Shown piece after piece: positions 15,655 to 17,720 of a DNA stretch of 17,720 nucleotides. Position 1 is the first letter of the stretch. Each line of letters starts with the position of its first letter. The DNA comes from Spirogloea muscicola (Eukaryota > Streptophyta > Zygnematophyceae > Spirogloeales > Spirogloeaceae), in the NCBI GenBank assembly GCA_009602725.1, contig WELB01000024.1, forward strand, positions 859,432-877,151. The letters run 5' to 3'. Below the pieces are notes generated by a model. That model ran no database searches. It was not told where the DNA came from and worked only from the letters and a program-made list of their open reading frames with translations. Position numbers and translations under genes: made by a program.

Positions 15655-15750
15655 CACTCGCCCTCGCAGCCATAAACCTCCACACTGTGATACACATGCA
15701 GTTTATACTGTTCTCTGCCTTCAACAAAGGCACCGAGTTGGCTGCTTAAC

Positions 15751-15755
15751 TGTAA
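15751..15755 (+). terminator. TGTAA poly(A) signal of LHCA
   Basis: TGTAA begins 97 bases after the LHCA stop codon at 15652-15654, as expected for a green-algal nuclear gene. Confidence 0.7.
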
Positions 15756-15991
15756 GAACCCCATTACTGCTGTCAAATTAAACCCATTATTCCTGTCAAG
15801 TTGACCGACTTGCAAGATCATTTGCAAAGCATGGCAAGCAGGAGAACCTCTGCAAGCCCTCACGCCTCCAGGAATAGATGTGATGCAAGAAAGATGGAAG
15901 CAGGCAAGTATCTGACAGACTTGATCTAGCTGTACAAGGAGCCTGCAGCGTGCAAGGGGCCTACAGCGCAGGTGACTGCAATGACTACATA
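15756..15991. other. Short convergent intergenic with two small tandem duplications
   Basis: No gene. A 23-base period repeat (CCCATTACTGCTGTCAAAT at 15760, CCCATTATTCCTGTCAAGT at 15783) and an 18-base tandem pair (TACAAGGAGCCTGCAGCG at 15933, TGCAAGGGGCCTACAGCG at 15951). I found no TGTAA on the minus strand here for the phosphatase gene. Confidence 0.6.
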
Positions 15992-17720
15992 CTAGGAGTG
16001 CATGTTGCCCTCCTCCAGGTCGTGACGCCGGGCTAAGGGCATGGTGTCGCTCGGGTGTTCGTCCCACAGCATCCTTGCCGTCCTCACCGTCTGCTTCACT
16101 GTACACGCGGTGAGTGTCAGCAACGCAGCTAAGCGGCCGGTGCTGGGAAGTCGGCAACCACCTCCTCCACCCAACTGCAGCAGGCAACTCACAAGACATT
16201 GACTCAATGTGTGACTCCAATACTGGCAAGCAGGGCAGAAGAGCACTCACATTCTTCGGTGTTGAGGAGCAGCTGGAAGTAGAAGGTACCAGCCATGGCC
16301 AAGCCTACAAGAATGACAGTGGATCTCTGATGAGACTGACGATGAATATGAAGGTTCACGGATGAGGTGAAGCAACAGCAGCTGGCTGAGAAGTCTTTTA
16401 CGTGTGATCATTATCAAGCATGCTCGCGTGCCAGCTTGTGCAGCTGCAGCCACATGAACTGGGTTGCTAGGATTATACGCAGGTTAGGATGGGAAAAGGG
16501 GTTGCCAAGCACCAAGGAGGGAGCCGGCAAGGACGTCAGTCCAGTGGTGCCAGTAGTCGTCGATACGGCTGATACCGACAGCAAGAGCACCCAAAAGCGG
16601 CAGGAGCACAAGCACGGACTTGTAGACAAAGCCTTTGCGGCTGTTCAAGTAGAGCTTGCTGGCCAGGTACAGCGAGAGGAAGCCGAGCCCCGCGAATGCC
16701 CCTGTGCACAGGGCTCAAGGGCGGGGGAGCTGCGCGGTGCTGAGCCACAGCTCGTGCCAGCATTGCAGCTGAGCAGGTTAAAGAGAGGTCGCAGAAGGAG
16801 GAGATGCGAGATACTGCGGAGGATGTACAGGAAGGCGACCCATACATGACGAGTGGCCGCTTGGGAAGCTCCGCCGGCCCTCGCGGACGACACTTGGCTT
16901 CCCGCTGCAGAGCACGTTGCCGTCCTCCTTAAAAGCCTGTTCATAAACCCGTAGAGCCCGTGCACAGTGAATCAACAGGTGACATGAGAGCGCGACAACA
17001 GAGGTGATGGCCAGTGAGGTGCGTCCTAGTAAGGCATACGGACCGCAACGCCATCAGGGAAGCAGCGCCAGAAGAAGTCCGGGCGTGGTCGTCCCGTGGA
17101 CGCCTTGAGCGCGTTGGTCACCACGCCCGTGACGATCACCGCAGCGACCAGGCCTGCGGCGACAGACTAGCACGGCGTCAGGCAAAAGCACAGCCGATGT
17201 GACATGCCTCGCCTGCTCAGTAGCACCAAGCCCGGCTCCGCCGTGAGAGCCACAATGGGCGCCCAACTCAGGGCGAGGAGGTGCGAGCCTTGCCGAGCGT
17301 GGCCTGGTGGAGGTCCCGCTGATCCCGCGTGGCGGCGAAGACGGCGAGGATGACGACCAGCGGCGGCACCAACGCAACGACCTGCCAAGGCACAGCGGCA
17401 AGGCCATCTTTCGGGAATCTGGGTTAAGGGCGCCGTGGCATGGGCGCCGGCATGCGTTGCAGAGCCACGAGATGGCGGCGACGGCGACGGCGGCGCCCAC
17501 CGGGACGAGCGCCGAGGGCACGGTGTTGGGCTTGAGCGGGAAGGTGAGGCCGCGGAGGTCGTCGCGGCCGACGACGCGCTCGAAGGGAGGCAGGGCGTTG
17601 AGGCCGGCGAGGAGCACCGCGGCGGCAGCGAGGAGGAGCCAGTCCGGGAGGTGCTCCCGCGCCAGCACGCCCAGGCTGCGGCCCCGCGGCGCCGCCGCCG
17701 CCTCCGACGGCTCGGCGGCG
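15992..17720 (-). CDS. PAP2-type lipid phosphate phosphatase, 5' end beyond the window
   Basis: Likely dephosphorylates phosphatidic acid or related lipid phosphates at a membrane. Exons on the minus strand: 17720-17501 (continues off the window), 17381-17294, 17153-17044, 16936-16846, 16701-16513, 16304-16251, 16098-15992; all phases close, giving about 285 residues here. The three catalytic motifs are complete: K-x6-RP in [13 protein letters not shown] in SFPSGHSSW, and SR-x5-H-x3-D in [26 protein letters not shown] and DVLCSG-like NVLCSGK also fit plant LPPs. About six hydrophobic helices are expected; [14 protein letters not shown] is the first. The C-terminus is charged ([12 protein letters not shown]). 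Odd points: the 17293 intron starts with GC, and the exon 3 donor is GTCCGT (a GTTGCG donor at 17049 would remove two residues). Confidence 0.88.

Noticed and set aside
15483-16250. 255-codon minus-strand open frame across the LHCA last exon
   Set aside because: No motif. It overlaps antisense the LHCA C-terminus and crosses exons 6-7 of the phosphatase gene in a different frame.

Overview
This window looks like nuclear DNA of a green alga (Chlorophyta, probably a trebouxiophyte of the Chlorella/Coccomyxa kind). The evidence is GC-rich coding sequence, many short GT-AG introns, a nuclear gene for a photosystem I light-harvesting protein, and the green-algal poly(A) signal TGTAA about 90-105 bases after three of the four stop codons. 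Two single Ns and several awkward exon joins suggest a draft assembly. The genus is inference.

Layout. 1-495: pyrimidine-rich leader. 496-8238 (+): an 18-exon gene for an ACF1/BAZ1-like subunit of an ISWI chromatin remodeller, with WAC, PHD, DDT and WHIM domains in that order. 8239-9016: intergenic, with poly(A) signals of two convergent genes and short period repeats. 9017-10405 (-): a two-exon SINA/SIAH-type RING E3 ubiquitin ligase, whose frame is broken only by an N. About 10660-13800: a 3.1 kb gene-free cluster of diverged dispersed repeats on both strands, in at least five module families (called alpha to epsilon here), one of them carrying a conserved hairpin. 13913-15654 (+): LHCA, a PSI chlorophyll a/b-binding protein; all three membrane helices are clear, but the transit peptide is not resolved because a telomere-like 28-mer puts a stop in every frame. 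15655-15991: short convergent intergenic. 15992-17720 (-): a PAP2-type lipid phosphate phosphatase, complete at the C-terminus and cut by the window edge at the N-terminus.

The four genes do not form a pathway; this is an ordinary eukaryotic neighbourhood. The least ordinary parts are the repeat cluster filling the shared upstream region of the divergent SINA-like and LHCA genes, the WAC-PHD-DDT-WHIM domain order of the remodeller subunit, and a perfect 14-bp intronic hairpin in that gene. I read the exons by eye from splice sites, reading phase and family motifs. The remodeller model closes in frame over all 18 exons, and the phosphatase model over its seven.
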